From Morella rubra (lineage: Eukaryota > Streptophyta > Magnoliopsida > Fagales > Myricaceae): a DNA stretch of 64,000 bases. Positions 1 through 11,219 of the stretch are shown here, in pieces. Each line of letters starts with the position of its first letter. Within the stretch, counting starts at the first letter, position 1. Location: contig CM025852.1 of assembly GCA_003952965.2 (NCBI GenBank), positions 5,395,462 through 5,459,461 of the forward strand, given 5' to 3'. A model generated the notes under the pieces. The model searched no databases. It was not told the DNA's origin and saw only the letters and a list, made by a program, of their open reading frames with translations. The translations under genes were made by a program, and so were the position numbers.

Positions 1-457
1 AGGGATTACGATTGCTAGGTGCGAGTCGTGCCTTTCGTGTGGGTTCGGTACGTATGTGTATCTTGATATGGAGATAATGTTAAGTGGTTGGGAAGAGAGT
101 AAGATAGTTGATACGGAAGTTATCATTAAAACATTTTTTGATCTAAAAGAGCTTTACGTGGAAAGTACGAAATGTGAGTTGAATTTTTTCTTTCAGTACA
201 GAGTGTATATGTAGTGATAGGTTAAGTGTGTATGTATCGTAGAAAGAATTATTAACGCGAGCTCTTGATGTCGCCGGAAATGTTACTTTTTGGGTGGGTG
301 ATTATTTATGTTATTTATTAAACGTTCATTTGGTTGTTTTGTCAGGTTTTTCAGTAGTGTAGAAATGCTTTTTCCATTACACGAAAGTTAATGACGATGT
401 TTGCAACAGATGTCATTTACATTTTATTCTCAGAGTATTTGTACAGGTTTAATAGGT

Positions 458-2196
458 ATGGAAAGTTTAAGATTCACAGATGCAGGGAGAAAAGAATGGA
501 GGGATCCCCTGAGTTTTTTTAATAACGTGGTGTAGAGCCCAGTGTGGGATCAAATTTGGTGTGCTGCTTAAGTACTGTCTTAGAAAAGAATGCCGTCGGA
601 TGCGTGCTACATGAGTTGTGATGCTGATGCAGCTGAGGTTAGATTAGATCAAAGTGGTAGTGAGGTTGTGCCTAAGTGCCTAATCAGAATTGTGACGACA
701 TGCATTCCGTGTATCCAATGGCGAAGGAATGCAGTTTTCCTATGTGGAAGGTTCTGGACGGGCAGGGATACTGGGAAGAAGAAGGTTGGCCAGATCAGTT
801 ATATTGTGGAGCTGTGAACTTCTGCGACAAACGTGGACGTAAGGTTGATAGAATGACTGTGTGCCAGAGACTTGATCGGCAGTCAATCAAAATTGTATCG
901 CGTGACCGATAGTCCCTTATTCTGGTACGGGTATTATCTTCATCAAAGTTCGAAGGACAAGAGGGGGAAGTGGTTGCATGATATTGCCGTGAGAGGTGTT
1001 GGTCTTCGTGATAGAGATTCTGCGGTGGCTTATTACGATGACAGGGTTGTGTGACTTTGGGGATCCACCCGAGAATGCTGCGGTTTAGAGTGGAGGCAAT
1101 GCGGCTGTGAGGTACGATCAGATGGTCCAGGCTGAGGAAGAGGAGAGAAGGAACTGTATGACATAGAGTTGAACATTCCCCTGTGCTGTTAATTCAGCAT
1201 ATGCATATGCTTATTAAATAGATAACTCAAACGGAGTGAGTGACAGAGGTTTTTGGGGAGTGTGTAAGGGATGTAATGCTTGGGTCGTTTTACAGCTGCG
1301 CTAATGCTAGGTTATTTTGTCCAGGAGACATGTCGTAAAACAGTACCCAATGAAGATGAGCACAGCGAGTGCCACGCGATGGCCGGCTTACCATCTTTGA
1401 CAAGGAGACGTTTGCGTGATGGTGAGGCTTCTGTTGTGGGCTTGTTGAAATTGATTTTCGGAGATAACGGGTTTTACCTACAGTTTGTTGCAGAGGGCAT
1501 GTGGAAGTCTCAATTTTACTTACATGTGTATTAATCAAATGCGGGGAAAGTGCTGACATCGCGATGAAGGTAATGAAAATGCACGCATTAGTGTCTGGAT
1601 TGTACGTTTGAAGCCAAGTCATGGCAAAGGGCTTGTGATTATGGCGAGGCTTGACGTCGACAGTGTGAGCTGTCATGGCATGTTGATGTGTGGAGAACAA
1701 TGACAGGGACTTTCTATGGAATGTGGTCGATTGCAGTTTATCATCTTTGCTATGCATGAGTATTGACATGAACAGCCGAACTAACTTGCGTGGATTGCGT
1801 GAAGAGGAGTTCGGGAGAATATTGGGGTGGATGGTGTCTTATTTTAGGTGAGAAGAAAGATCGACGAAGATCGCAGACTCCGTGGTTCTATATTTGCTAG
1901 CAATGGAAAGTCGCGACATGTCAGTGCTCATATGGAGAATGCGCTTCTGGAGATTAGTATATGGAATACCACTATTTGTGGAAGGAAAGATATAAAGACT
2001 AAATGATCAGTTCGGTGCATGTTCTCACTTTTGGCCCAAGGGAAGAGAAATTAGGCTCTCGATCGGTGATGTGTGTGAAGTAGGAAATCGGGAGTTGCCT
2101 CGGGCGTAGAGCGTAACTCAAGTGCCAGATGGAGGTCCAGCACACACAAGTGATGTATTGAGAAAATTGACGAAGAATAAGTTTTGTTAGGTATAG
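458..2196 (+). pseudogene. Garbled mirror copy of the DC1-domain gene
   Basis: This stretch aligns through its length with the minus-strand DC1 gene at 9749-11219. The ATG at 458 corresponds to the ATG at 11219, and the final conserved stretch is near 2160-2196. Frequent one-base indels break every frame, leaving only fragments of 60-84 codons with no conserved Cys/His spacing. It may be a pseudogene from an inverted duplication, but the indel-dominated differences make uncorrected sequence the more likely cause. It should not be counted as a second locus. Confidence 0.7.
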
Positions 2197-2924
2197 AGGA
2201 ATGACCTTAGCTTCGAGTCATAGTGTCAAAGTCGCTCTGTGTTTTTGTGTGTGTTGTTGCTCTTAGTAAATGGTGTGGTTGGTCTGCTCATGGGTCAAGG
2301 ATCAGACGTTCACGCAGGCTCACATAGTATATATAATATGAATTGTCTAGTTTTAAAGAAGAAAAAAGAAATTTTCATTAGCTGGCACAGAACTTTCTAA
2401 TGATTGATTTGAAAAATCGCATGTTTATGGTTTTAACGATGGTTGTGATAAGGACTTGAGTCTGTCAAGTTAAATGTGGTTTGGCTATGTTTTTCGACTT
2501 GTTCTATTTAATGTGCTTTGTGTTTAAGTAATAATAATTCATTCCAACCACACATGCAGAAACCAGTAAGTTGCAGGCTGGCGCTTAACGAGAGCTCGAT
2601 AGGCAGGTGTCTGGGAAGACTAGCGAAAGAAGCATGGTAGACTACCGCATAATCAGTCGGCGATGCCGTTCGGCCGAGCATGCCTGAAACCCAAGCTAGA
2701 TAGTGCTGGTTAGATTGGGCAGCTTGGATTTGGAGAACTTTTTTACAAATTTTTCTCAGACAAGGCCGAACGATCCAAACAGATATTTACAAACCCGACA
2801 TACTTTTACGTGAAATGCGTACTAGAGGGTTTGCTTGCGGCGTGGAATCTGCTTTGGAAGAAGAAGGTTGATGCATAAGTCATAATAGAAGAGAAGGGGA
2901 CTGGCGGCTTTGGTCCGTGGAAAG

Positions 2925-3571
2925 CCGTAATCAACCAGAATGCTCAGTGGATTGGAGATCAATAGCCAAGACCATTGAACGCCCGTGACCATCTCTCCTC
3001 TACAAAATCCTGGGTAGCCCGGAAAATCAAGCGAGATTGACTTTCTGACGCATATCCTTGCGCTAGAGGACCGTGCCACAAATTTTTGTGGTTGCAATAT
3101 TCCAAAAACTGTGTACTTTTGTATGGAAATTTGATGAGCCCGTTGGACGCTAGCCTAATGGTTGGGAGGTCGAACTCTATGAGTTTGACAGACTAAGTTC
3201 GAGTCATATAAGCATAAAGTCAATACTTCTACTATTAGGTAAGTCTCAGATCTTATCGCGCACAGGGCTGTGGAGCCATTGTCAGTTCTTTATGCATCAC
3301 TCTAGAGGATCTATGTTACAAAACAAGTTTAGGCCAGCAGAGTAGCTCCTCGATGGCTTAAACTTTTTTTAAAATTTGATGGGTCTGACCCACCCTAGAC
3401 AACTATTTGTAATTCGTTATCATTAATATATGACTTACCAAAAAAAAAATACTCCTTCAACGTAATGTCATTTAGTCAAATCTTTAGTGCAAAATTGTCA
3501 ACATTATACTTAAAGGGGATAAAATACCAAGCGAAATAAAGTGGGTCATCTAATTAGAAGAAGGGTTACAA
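2925..3571. repeat. Perfectly matching block in the noisy palindrome arm
   Basis: About 647 bp identical to the reverse complement of 8449-9095, while both flanks are full of indels. The block contains the tRNA-derived SINE. Either reads from a multicopy element polished only this part, or gene conversion homogenised it. Confidence 0.85.
3141..3447 (+). mobile_element. tRNA-derived SINE, mirror copy
   Basis: An A-box-like TAGCCTAATGG at 3151-3161 is followed 46 bp later by a B-box-like GTTCGAGTCAT at 3197-3207, the spacing of a pol III type 2 promoter. A run of ten A ends the element near 3447. This is the architecture of a plant tRNA-derived SINE. Exact ends and target-site duplications were not resolved. 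The same element lies inverted at 8573-8879. Confidence 0.65.
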
Positions 3572-4059
3572 GTTTTATAGAATCTCAAGGCATAAGATAA
3601 GTTTGGGAGAATCAGGAGATAACCATAAAGGAGTACGTTTGATCTCATAGGTGAAGTGATGTGATACTCTTGTAATAGGACCGATAAGGTCCAGCGAGAG
3701 TAGTATGTTTAGCATTTGTGGCAAAGATTATTGAACAGTTTGAGAGGGACATATATGAACAATCTTGTAGATAGAAAGATGTCATTGAAAAAAGAAAAGG
3801 AAAACTATGACGCTTAATTAGTTTATTTCAGTATAAGGCTTAGCCAAATCAAGACTTTTATTGATGAAGAATTGCTTACATTTTATGGGGAATAAGCGAA
3901 ACTCAATATCATTACGAAGCAATGGAAAATGTATCAATGATTGTGAGAAGAAAAGAGGAAAGGGAGAGGAATGGAATGAATAGTTGATGTAAAGTATTTA
4001 ACGTGCTAATAATGTGACTGTATTGCAGAAGAGAGCAAGGCGTTAATTGGTTATCTGAT

Positions 4060-4350
4060 AACTACGGTGATCTAGGGTGTAGTGCAAAGGGATTTTGGGC
4101 CAGGTATAGGACTCCCTTGTTGCGTCGTGACCAGAAAACAACAGTAGGTATCTTTGCTTTATTGTTTTCCAAAGGCAGCATCTAGGTTTAGCATTACTTC
4201 GACGGTAGAGGGAGGAGGGATCCAGTATTGAAGGGTTCCAAATGGCGGCAGCCCGATTCAGCAGAAGATGCGTTTCTCGCATGATGCAGAACAAAGAAGT
4301 GAGAAGTAGAAGGCAAACTAAAACTTTTTCTCATGAGGCGTACTCGCATC
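4060..4350 (-). pseudogene. Garbled mirror copy of the CLE gene
   Basis: Aligns with the CLE gene 7739-7987 in inverted orientation, but insertions and deletions destroy the reading frame, so neither a signal peptide nor the C-terminal CLE dodecapeptide can be translated. It belongs to the noisy arm and is probably not a real locus. Confidence 0.65.
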
Positions 4351-7300
4351 TGCTTCACTGGCACGACCCCAGATGTGCATGGACTTCCAGCTAAGGACCT
4401 AGGAAGTAATTAAAGCAGCTAAGATTTTCTGTCTGAAACTATAAATAAAGAGAGAAAAGGGCCAGAACGAAAGAGATTCGAAAGAAGCTGAAAGAATTTA
4501 TGGAGTGCTGGAAAATAGAGGGAGGTCTCTGTCGTCTTGTTTTTTCGGAGTTGTTGCTCGCAGTTGGTAATTTTTTTTGGTTTTTATCACTTGTTGCTCG
4601 GGTCTGGAGTCTTCACTATAGGTTGGTATTGGTACGGTGGTGGAGACGCTTGGGAGTCTGAGCTCTGAAAGTAAGGATAAGACATGAAGGGCGCGTAGGA
4701 GTCAAAAGCAGTAGGTGTTTTGGGTGCGTGAAAGAAAATAAGATATTCTTGTTCAGGGGGTTTGTAACACTTGCGGGGATGCTGGGGGGATGCGTTTGGG
4801 AGCCGTTGTTTTAAGATTGTTGCATCGCGGCGCTAACTTTAGTGGACAGGACTCCACAGAGAGAAAGAAGAGGAAAGAAAGCGCTCTGTGGTGCTGTTGA
4901 AGTCGAAGCGATGGATGCTTCTTGCTGAAGTTGCGATGTAAGAGTATTATTAAGAATGAGGAGAGGAGAGACGAGAGAGAGAGTCTGGGTCTGTCGGTGG
5001 TTTAGTTGTACACATAAGGAATAAAGAAAGCAGAAACTGCGCGATGCTAATGCAACGAGATGCTGGCAGTGCTGTCTAGAAGATGACCAACTGTGAGGGT
5101 TGCAAGCTAATACAAGATGCTATTGCATGCTCTATACGAGGGAAAGAAAAGGAAAGTATGTGTTCGGTCAAGTGTTTATGATTGTTATATAGCGCTTTCA
5201 AAGATCTTCATCTCGAAAGAGACATCCTTGTTTGTGTCGATTTGTATGGTATAGCGTGACTTACTGTTTCTTGCTCATTACGCTAGAGCTTCCGTCAATC
5301 TGAGGCAGGCTTCCTAGCAAGAGTATGCGGAAGTTATGATGAGCCGCTGGCATACAAAACAAAATCTGATTTGTCGAAAGTTACTTATTTAGTATTTTTG
5401 TTAGCTTTTTGCAGAATAAATCTCATGAAGATCCCCAGGATTTCAGTATTATTTGGTGGATAGATGGATTTTGAATATTTATTTCTAAGAATGAGGGTGT
5501 CATGTCTTTTATGTATTCATTGAGGTTTATTATGCTTCGACTGGACCATCCGTGCTTGACAGTTATGATATAAATCAGTGTGTTAGGTTTTAGAGTTAGC
5601 ATCGAGATGGACATTCGATTAAGTGCTTCATTTGTACAAATTTTCACGGGAAGATATTTTAAAATAAGATAAGTAAAAAGCGATGACATATATAGATGCA
5701 CGATGTCAGAAGACAACAATGACTAATATATCTCCGAAAGTTTTTTAAGCTATTTCGGATCTGAGGATTGATGTATATACTTTATAACTTGTGTAATTAA
5801 GATTATGTGAAATGGCTGGGAAATTAGGAACCTGTAGGAAGATAGAGGTTTACCGGTAATTTTGTACTCTGATTTCGTTTCCGGGTGAAATTGTCAGGAT
5901 GAAAACTGCAGGTCAGGTGGAAACATTGTAAGATCAAGCTCAAGTTTGGGTCAAATCAGGGTAGGAAATCACGTGGCGTGGTGCTCGGGTAGAGGTTTTC
6001 TATTAAAGAAGTGGATGTCGATGATTTCATGTATCTGGGCTGTTGGCTAATTGTGCATGATAGAGAAAGTTGGAAGGAGGGAAACTCATCGGACCGTAAG
6101 ATAATGAAATCGCAGGTGCGAGACAAGCCGAGGGTGAGCGGACCAGTGATTTCACGTATGTGTTAGACTGAAGATCTGTAGAGTATCGGTAGATATGTAA
6201 CGTGATTCATAGACTGAGTTTCATATCCTAGTATTTCACCCACCGGGAAAATCGAAAATCAAGTTCCGAAAATGTGATCCGTGTTAGAAGCCTCTAGGTT
6301 GTGTTTATGATTTGGGTTAATTTTGTCAAGCCATGGATGTAGATAATTTGAGTTTAAGCAGTAATGAAAGTAATAATTAGAAGATAACAATCGATCTCGA
6401 GATACTTAACTTTATGAGAAAGTTGATTGGATTCATGAGATGATGGATGTTTTGTGAATTGGTGGAGTATATATTTGGGGTGATTAGCTTGTTTGTAGTT
6501 TAATATCTTAGTATGTGATAAATGATGCGGTGAATTTGGTACATAATGTGAGACTGTAATCAATGCATTCGTGTGATGCTAATTAAACCTAAAAGCACTT
6601 GATTTATCATACTTCAAGCACGAGGTCAGTCGAGTAATCTAAACCTCAATAATACAAAAAATGACACCTCTCATTGCTTTAGAAATAAATATCCAAATTC
6701 CATCTATCACCCAATAATACTGAATTTGGGATCGATTCATGAGATTTATTTCCAAAAGATAACAAAAATACTAAATAGAATTTGACAAATCATGATTGTT
6801 TTTGCTTGGCCAGCCTCAATCATAACTTCGATCGCTTGCTAGGGAAGCTCTGCTCAGTTGCGTGACAGGCCTCTAGGTAATGAGCAAGAGAACAGTAAGT
6901 CACGGTATACCATACAAATGAAACAATGGAGTTCTTTGGAGATGAAGACTTTTGAAAAGGTATCAATCGATAGAAATTACGAACACATACTTTTCCTTTC
7001 TCTTCCCTCGTATGAGCATGCAATATGCATCGTTGTATTAGCTGTGCAACCCTCACAGTATGGTCGATCTTCAGCAGCACTGAGCATCTCTTGTTGCATT
7101 AGATCGGCGATTTCTCTTTCTTTTTTCCTTGTGTACATCTAAAACGACCGGACAGACCCTCAGACTCGTCTCTCTTCTCTCTCTCTCTCTCATTTAATAA
7201 TAATAAATGCAAACTTCGAGAAAGAAGCATCACCCTCAGACTTCAAACAGACACAGAGCAGCTTTCTTTCTCTCTTTCTCTCTGGAGTCTGGTCCATAAA

Positions 7301-7738
7301 GGTTGCGCGGGTGCAACATTAAAAAGGCTCCAAGATCAGCATCGAAGGTTACAAACCCCCTCTGAAAAATATTTATTTTCTTTCAGGCACCAAAACCTAG
7401 GTGTTTTGACTCTCGCGCCCTTCATTGGCTATCCTTATTTTCAGAGCTCAGACTCCAAGGTCTCACCCACCGTACAAACCAACCATAGGTGAAGAGTCCA
7501 GACTCCGAAGCATACAAGTTGATAAAAAAAAAAATTACAACTGAAAACTCCGAAAAAACAAACGAGAGATCCCTCTTTTTCCAGCATCATAGAATTTCTT
7601 CAGCTTTCTTTCGGAATCTCTTTTAGTGGCCTTTTCATTTATAGTTTCAGACAGAAAAGTTCTTTGCTTCTTTAATTACTTCCTAGGGTCTTGAGCTGGA
7701 AGTTTCCATGCACGATCTGGGTCGTGGGAGTGAAGCAG

Positions 7739-7987
7739 ATGGGCCTCATGAGAAAAGAGTTAGTTTGCCTCTCTCTTCTACTTCTTGTTCTGCTACTGCT
7801 AGAAACGCCATCTTCTGCTGATGGGGCTGCCGCATTTGGAACCTTCAAAACTGGGTCCCCTCCCTCTACGTCGAGTAATGCTAAACCCAATGGTGCCTTT
7901 GGAAGACATAAAGACGAAGATGGCGATGTTGTTTTTGGCGACGACAAGAGGAAAGTCTATACTGGCCCAAATCCTTTGCATAACTAG
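7739..7987 (+). CDS. CLE-family secreted signalling peptide precursor
   Basis: An 82-aa precursor with the standard CLE layout. It has an N-terminal signal peptide with a leucine-rich core (about residues 8-21) ending near Pro-Ser-Ser-Ala-Asp, a short variable region, an acidic stretch, and a C-terminal 12-residue CLE motif RKVYTGPNPLHN (codons 7949-7984) directly before the stop. A Lys-Arg pair overlaps the N-terminal side of the motif. CLE peptides are cleaved, hydroxylated at proline and read by CLAVATA1/BAM/PXY-type receptor kinases in meristem, root and vascular development. The motif is closest in pattern to Arabidopsis CLE19/20/21. Position 4, usually Pro, is Tyr. An in-frame ATG at 7691 would add 16 residues before the signal peptide, so the start at 7739 is preferred. 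No intron is needed. Confidence 0.9.
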   Translation: MGLMRKELVCLSLLLLVLLLLETPSSADGAAAFGTFKTGSPPSTSSNAKPNGAFGRHKDEDGDVVFGDDKRKVYTGPNPLHN

Positions 7988-8572
7988 ATAAGTATATAGA
8001 TAAAATTGCTTGGTCTCTTCTGCAATACAGACTATTAGTTAGACTTATTTCTTTAATCAATATATTTTCCTTCCTCTCCTTTCCCTGCTTTTCCTCTTCA
8101 AATTCTTTGATCATTTTGATTTGATGATATTGAGTTTCTGCTTTATGGTCCCCATAAATGTAAGCAATTTCTCAATTGCAGATAAAAAGTTTTGATGTTG
8201 GCTAGCTATATGAAATAACAATAAGGATTCATTAGGTTTTCCTTTTCTTTTTTAATTGGACATTTTCTTATCTATAAGTTGTTCATATATGTCCTTCAAA
8301 TGTTTAATAATCTCTGCACAAATGTAAACTATATTGTGGATATGGTCCTAATTAAAGAGTTCACATCACTGAAATAGAGATCAAAGTACTCTTTTGTGGT
8401 TAATCTCCTGATTTTCTAACGATTGTAATGCTTGAAATTTCTATAAAATTGTAACCCTTCTTCTAATTAGATGACCCACTTTATTTCGCTTGGTATTTTA
8501 TCCCCTTTAAGTATAATGTTGACAATTTTGCACTAAAGATTTGACTAAATGACATTACGTTGAAGGAGTATT

Positions 8573-8879
8573 TTTTTTTTGGTAAGTCATATATTAATGA
8601 TAACGAATTACAAATAGTTGTCTAGGGTGGGTCAGACCCATCAAATTTTAAAAAAAGTTTAAGCCATCGAGGAGCTACTCTGCTGGCCTAAACTTGTTTT
8701 GTAACATAGATCCTCTAGAGTGATGCATAAAGAACTGACAATGGCTCCACAGCCCTGTGCGCGATAAGATCTGAGACTTACCTAATAGTAGAAGTATTGA
8801 CTTTATGCTTATATGACTCGAACTTAGTCTGTCAAACTCATAGAGTTCGACCTCCCAACCATTAGGCTAGCGTCCAACG
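8573..8879 (-). mobile_element. tRNA-derived SINE
   Basis: On the minus strand the A box is at 8859-8869 and the B box at 8813-8823, followed by an internal region and a terminal oligo(A), seen as a T run near 8571-8580 on the plus strand. It lies about 0.6 kb downstream of the CLE gene. SINEs are non-autonomous and are moved by LINE reverse transcriptases. No coding capacity is expected or seen. Confidence 0.65.
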
Positions 8880-9748
8880 GGCTCATCAAATTTCCATACA
8901 AAAGTACACAGTTTTTGGAATATTGCAACCACAAAAATTTGTGGCACGGTCCTCTAGCGCAAGGATATGCGTCAGAAAGTCAATCTCGCTTGATTTTCCG
9001 GGCTACCCAGGATTTTGTAGAGGAGAGATGGTCACGGGCGTTCAATGGTCTTGGCTATTGATCTCCAATCCACTGAGCATTCTGGTTGATTACGGGCTTC
9101 AAGGACCAAAGCCGAGTCCCCTTCTCTTCTATTAATGACATGATCAACTTTCTTCTCCAAAGCAATTTCAGGCGCAAGCAAACCCTCATGGTACTGCATA
9201 TCACTGTAAAGTATGTGGGTTTGTAAATATCTGGTGGATCGTTGGGCCGGGTCTGAAAAAATTGTAAAAAGTTTCAAATCCAAGCTGCCAAATTAACCAG
9301 GCCACTTACTAGCTTGGGGTTTCAGCTGCATTGCTCGGGCCGAAGGCATGCGCGATGATATGGGTGTTAACCAATGCTCTGTCGTAGTCTTCAACACTGC
9401 TATAGCCCCGTGAGGCCAGCTGAACTTATCTGGTTTCTGCATGTTGTGTTGTTGAATGAATTATTATTACTTAAAAAAAGCAATTAAAAGAACAAGTCAA
9501 AAGAAATAGCCAAAAATTCTAGTGAAGACCAAGTCTAAACCATGTTAAAACCTAAACATGGGATTTCAAAATCAAATTAGAAGGTCTGTGCCAGCTAATG
9601 AAAGTTTTTTTTTTCTTTAAAACCTAGACATGTTATTTATATATATATGGTGGGTGGCAGACGTTTGATCTTGACATGAGAGACAACAACATTTACTAAA
9701 GAGAAAAACACAGAAACAAGAGGATTTAATTGAAGTCTAAGGTATTCT

Positions 9749-11219
9749 CTATCTAAGAAACTTATTTTTCGTAATTTTCTCAATACATTCATTGTTGTAG
9801 TGGACCGTCATCTGGCACTTAGTACGTTCTACGCCGAGAATCCCGATATTCTCATCACAGACATCACATCGAGAGCCTAATTTCTTCCTTTGGGCAAAAG
9901 TGAGAAGATGCCGATGATATTCAGTTGTAATGTTCCTTCCAAATATAGGGTATCCATGATCATCTCCGAGAACGCATTCAGTATGAGCACTGAAGTCGCA
10001 TTTCTTGCAGCAATAGAACCAGTAGTCTGGATTTGATCTTTCTTCTTCACAAATAAGACAATAATATTCTCCCGAATCATCTTCACGAACATACGCAAGT
10101 TTGAGTTGGTGTATGTCATACTCATGCCTAGCAAAGAGTGGAAGAACTGCACATCTGAAATCCAAGAAAGTCCTGCATTGTTCGCACACAAACATGCATG
10201 ACAGCTCGCTGTCGATCAAGCTGCTATCACAAGCTTTGCATGATTGGGCTTCAGAACGTAAAGCCAGGAAAAGTGGGTGTTCATGACCTTCATGATTAAG
10301 AGGTTTTGAAATACATTGTAAGTCAAAATTGAGGTCACATGGGTCGCACCTGTAGGTAAAGCCGTACCGAAAATTTCAACAAGCCGCACAACAGAAGGCT
10401 CCATCAGGAGAAGGTGCCTTGTCAAGGAGGGTAAGCCGGCATCGGTGGACTCGTGTTGCATCTTCTTGGGTAGTTTACGACATGTCTCGTGGACAAAAAG
10501 GTGGCATTGATCGCAGCTGTAAAACGGACCCAAGATTAATCCCTTACACACTTCACAAAATCTGTCATCATCGTTGAGTTTCTTTTTAATAAGGATAATG
10601 CTATGCTGATTAACAGCACAGGGGGAATGTTCAATTATGTCATAAGTTCCTTCGTCCTCTTCTAGCCTGGACATCTGATCGTCCTCAAGCGATTGCCTGC
10701 ACTTAACCGCACATTCTGGGTGGACCCCAAAGTCACAACCTTGACAGTAATAAGCCGAATACTTTTTAGAGAAACTCTCACGGCAGATATTAAAGACTTC
10801 CACCTCTTGCTCCTTGATTTGATGAAGATAATAGGTAAGAGTAAGGATATGGTCATGCGGATAAATTTTGATTGTGCGATCAAGTCTGGCACAGCCGCTA
10901 TCAACCAGTAGTGTGCAAGTGCTACATAACTGGGCAATTTTTCCAGTATCCTTTACGCAAACTTCACAAGGAAACTGCATCTCCTTCGCCATTGAAACGA
11001 ATGCATGTTCGTCACAATTGTTAGGATTAGGCAACCTACTACACTTGATGTGAAGGCTAAAGCTGCAGGCATCACAACAGTAGAACGAGCGGATTCTTTC
11101 GAGAGGCTTAAGGCAGGCATCACGCAGATATTTTGATCCCCACACTTGGCGTACACGCAGTTATTAAATTGAGGGGTTCCATTCTTTTTCCTGCCATCTG
11201 TTAAATTTAAACTTTCCAT
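9749..11219 (-). pseudogene. DC1-domain (C1-like, Cys/His-rich) protein gene with two frame breaks
   Basis: Plant DC1/C1_2 zinc-binding protein. Conserved repeats of the form Cys-x2-Cys...Cys-x2-Cys-x4-His-x2-Cys are clear, for example around residues reading YSCDQCHLFVHETC, YYCQGCDFGVHPEC and YCCKKCDFSAHTEC. Coding is split over three frames: 11219 to about 11130 (start MESLNLTDG), about 11145 to 10375, and about 10370 to 9749. The first break lies near 11120-11140. The second lies near 10370-10380, where a homopolymer-like GAAATTTT precedes the GFTYRC motif. Joined, the product would be about 490 aa, normal for a family usually encoded by one exon. A donor-like GTGAG after 11541 suggests an upstream exon. 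Breaks could be real lesions or residual consensus indels. Family members are linked to stress and defence; a specific role cannot be read here. Confidence 0.8.

Larger units (their letters stand above)
1..6060. repeat. Left arm of a large imperfect palindrome, noisy copy
   Basis: Read as reverse complement, this arm follows the sequence from about 11612 back to 6060 in unbroken order: DC1 gene, SINE, CLE gene, CLE upstream region. Outside one perfect block, differences are mostly one-base insertions and deletions. The arm is longer than its partner: from the DC1 ATG to the CLE ATG it takes 3889 bases here and 3480 opposite. No ORF of the opposite arm survives here. The pattern resembles raw long-read error, though an old decayed inverted duplication is the alternative. 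The centre near 6060 is approximate. Confidence 0.85.

Noticed and set aside
1290..1769. 159-codon minus-strand ORF (and its copy at 40850-41329)
   Set aside because: It lies antisense to the garbled DC1 copy in the noisy arm, with no family features; a chance frame.
3151..3207. Possible functional tRNA gene from A and B boxes
   Set aside because: No cloverleaf or anticodon arm can be folded around the boxes; the downstream body and oligo(A) fit a SINE.
6820..7142. Overlapping ORFs on both strands upstream of the CLE gene
   Set aside because: They overlap each other antisense, lack recognisable motifs, and their mirror copy is not conserved in frame.
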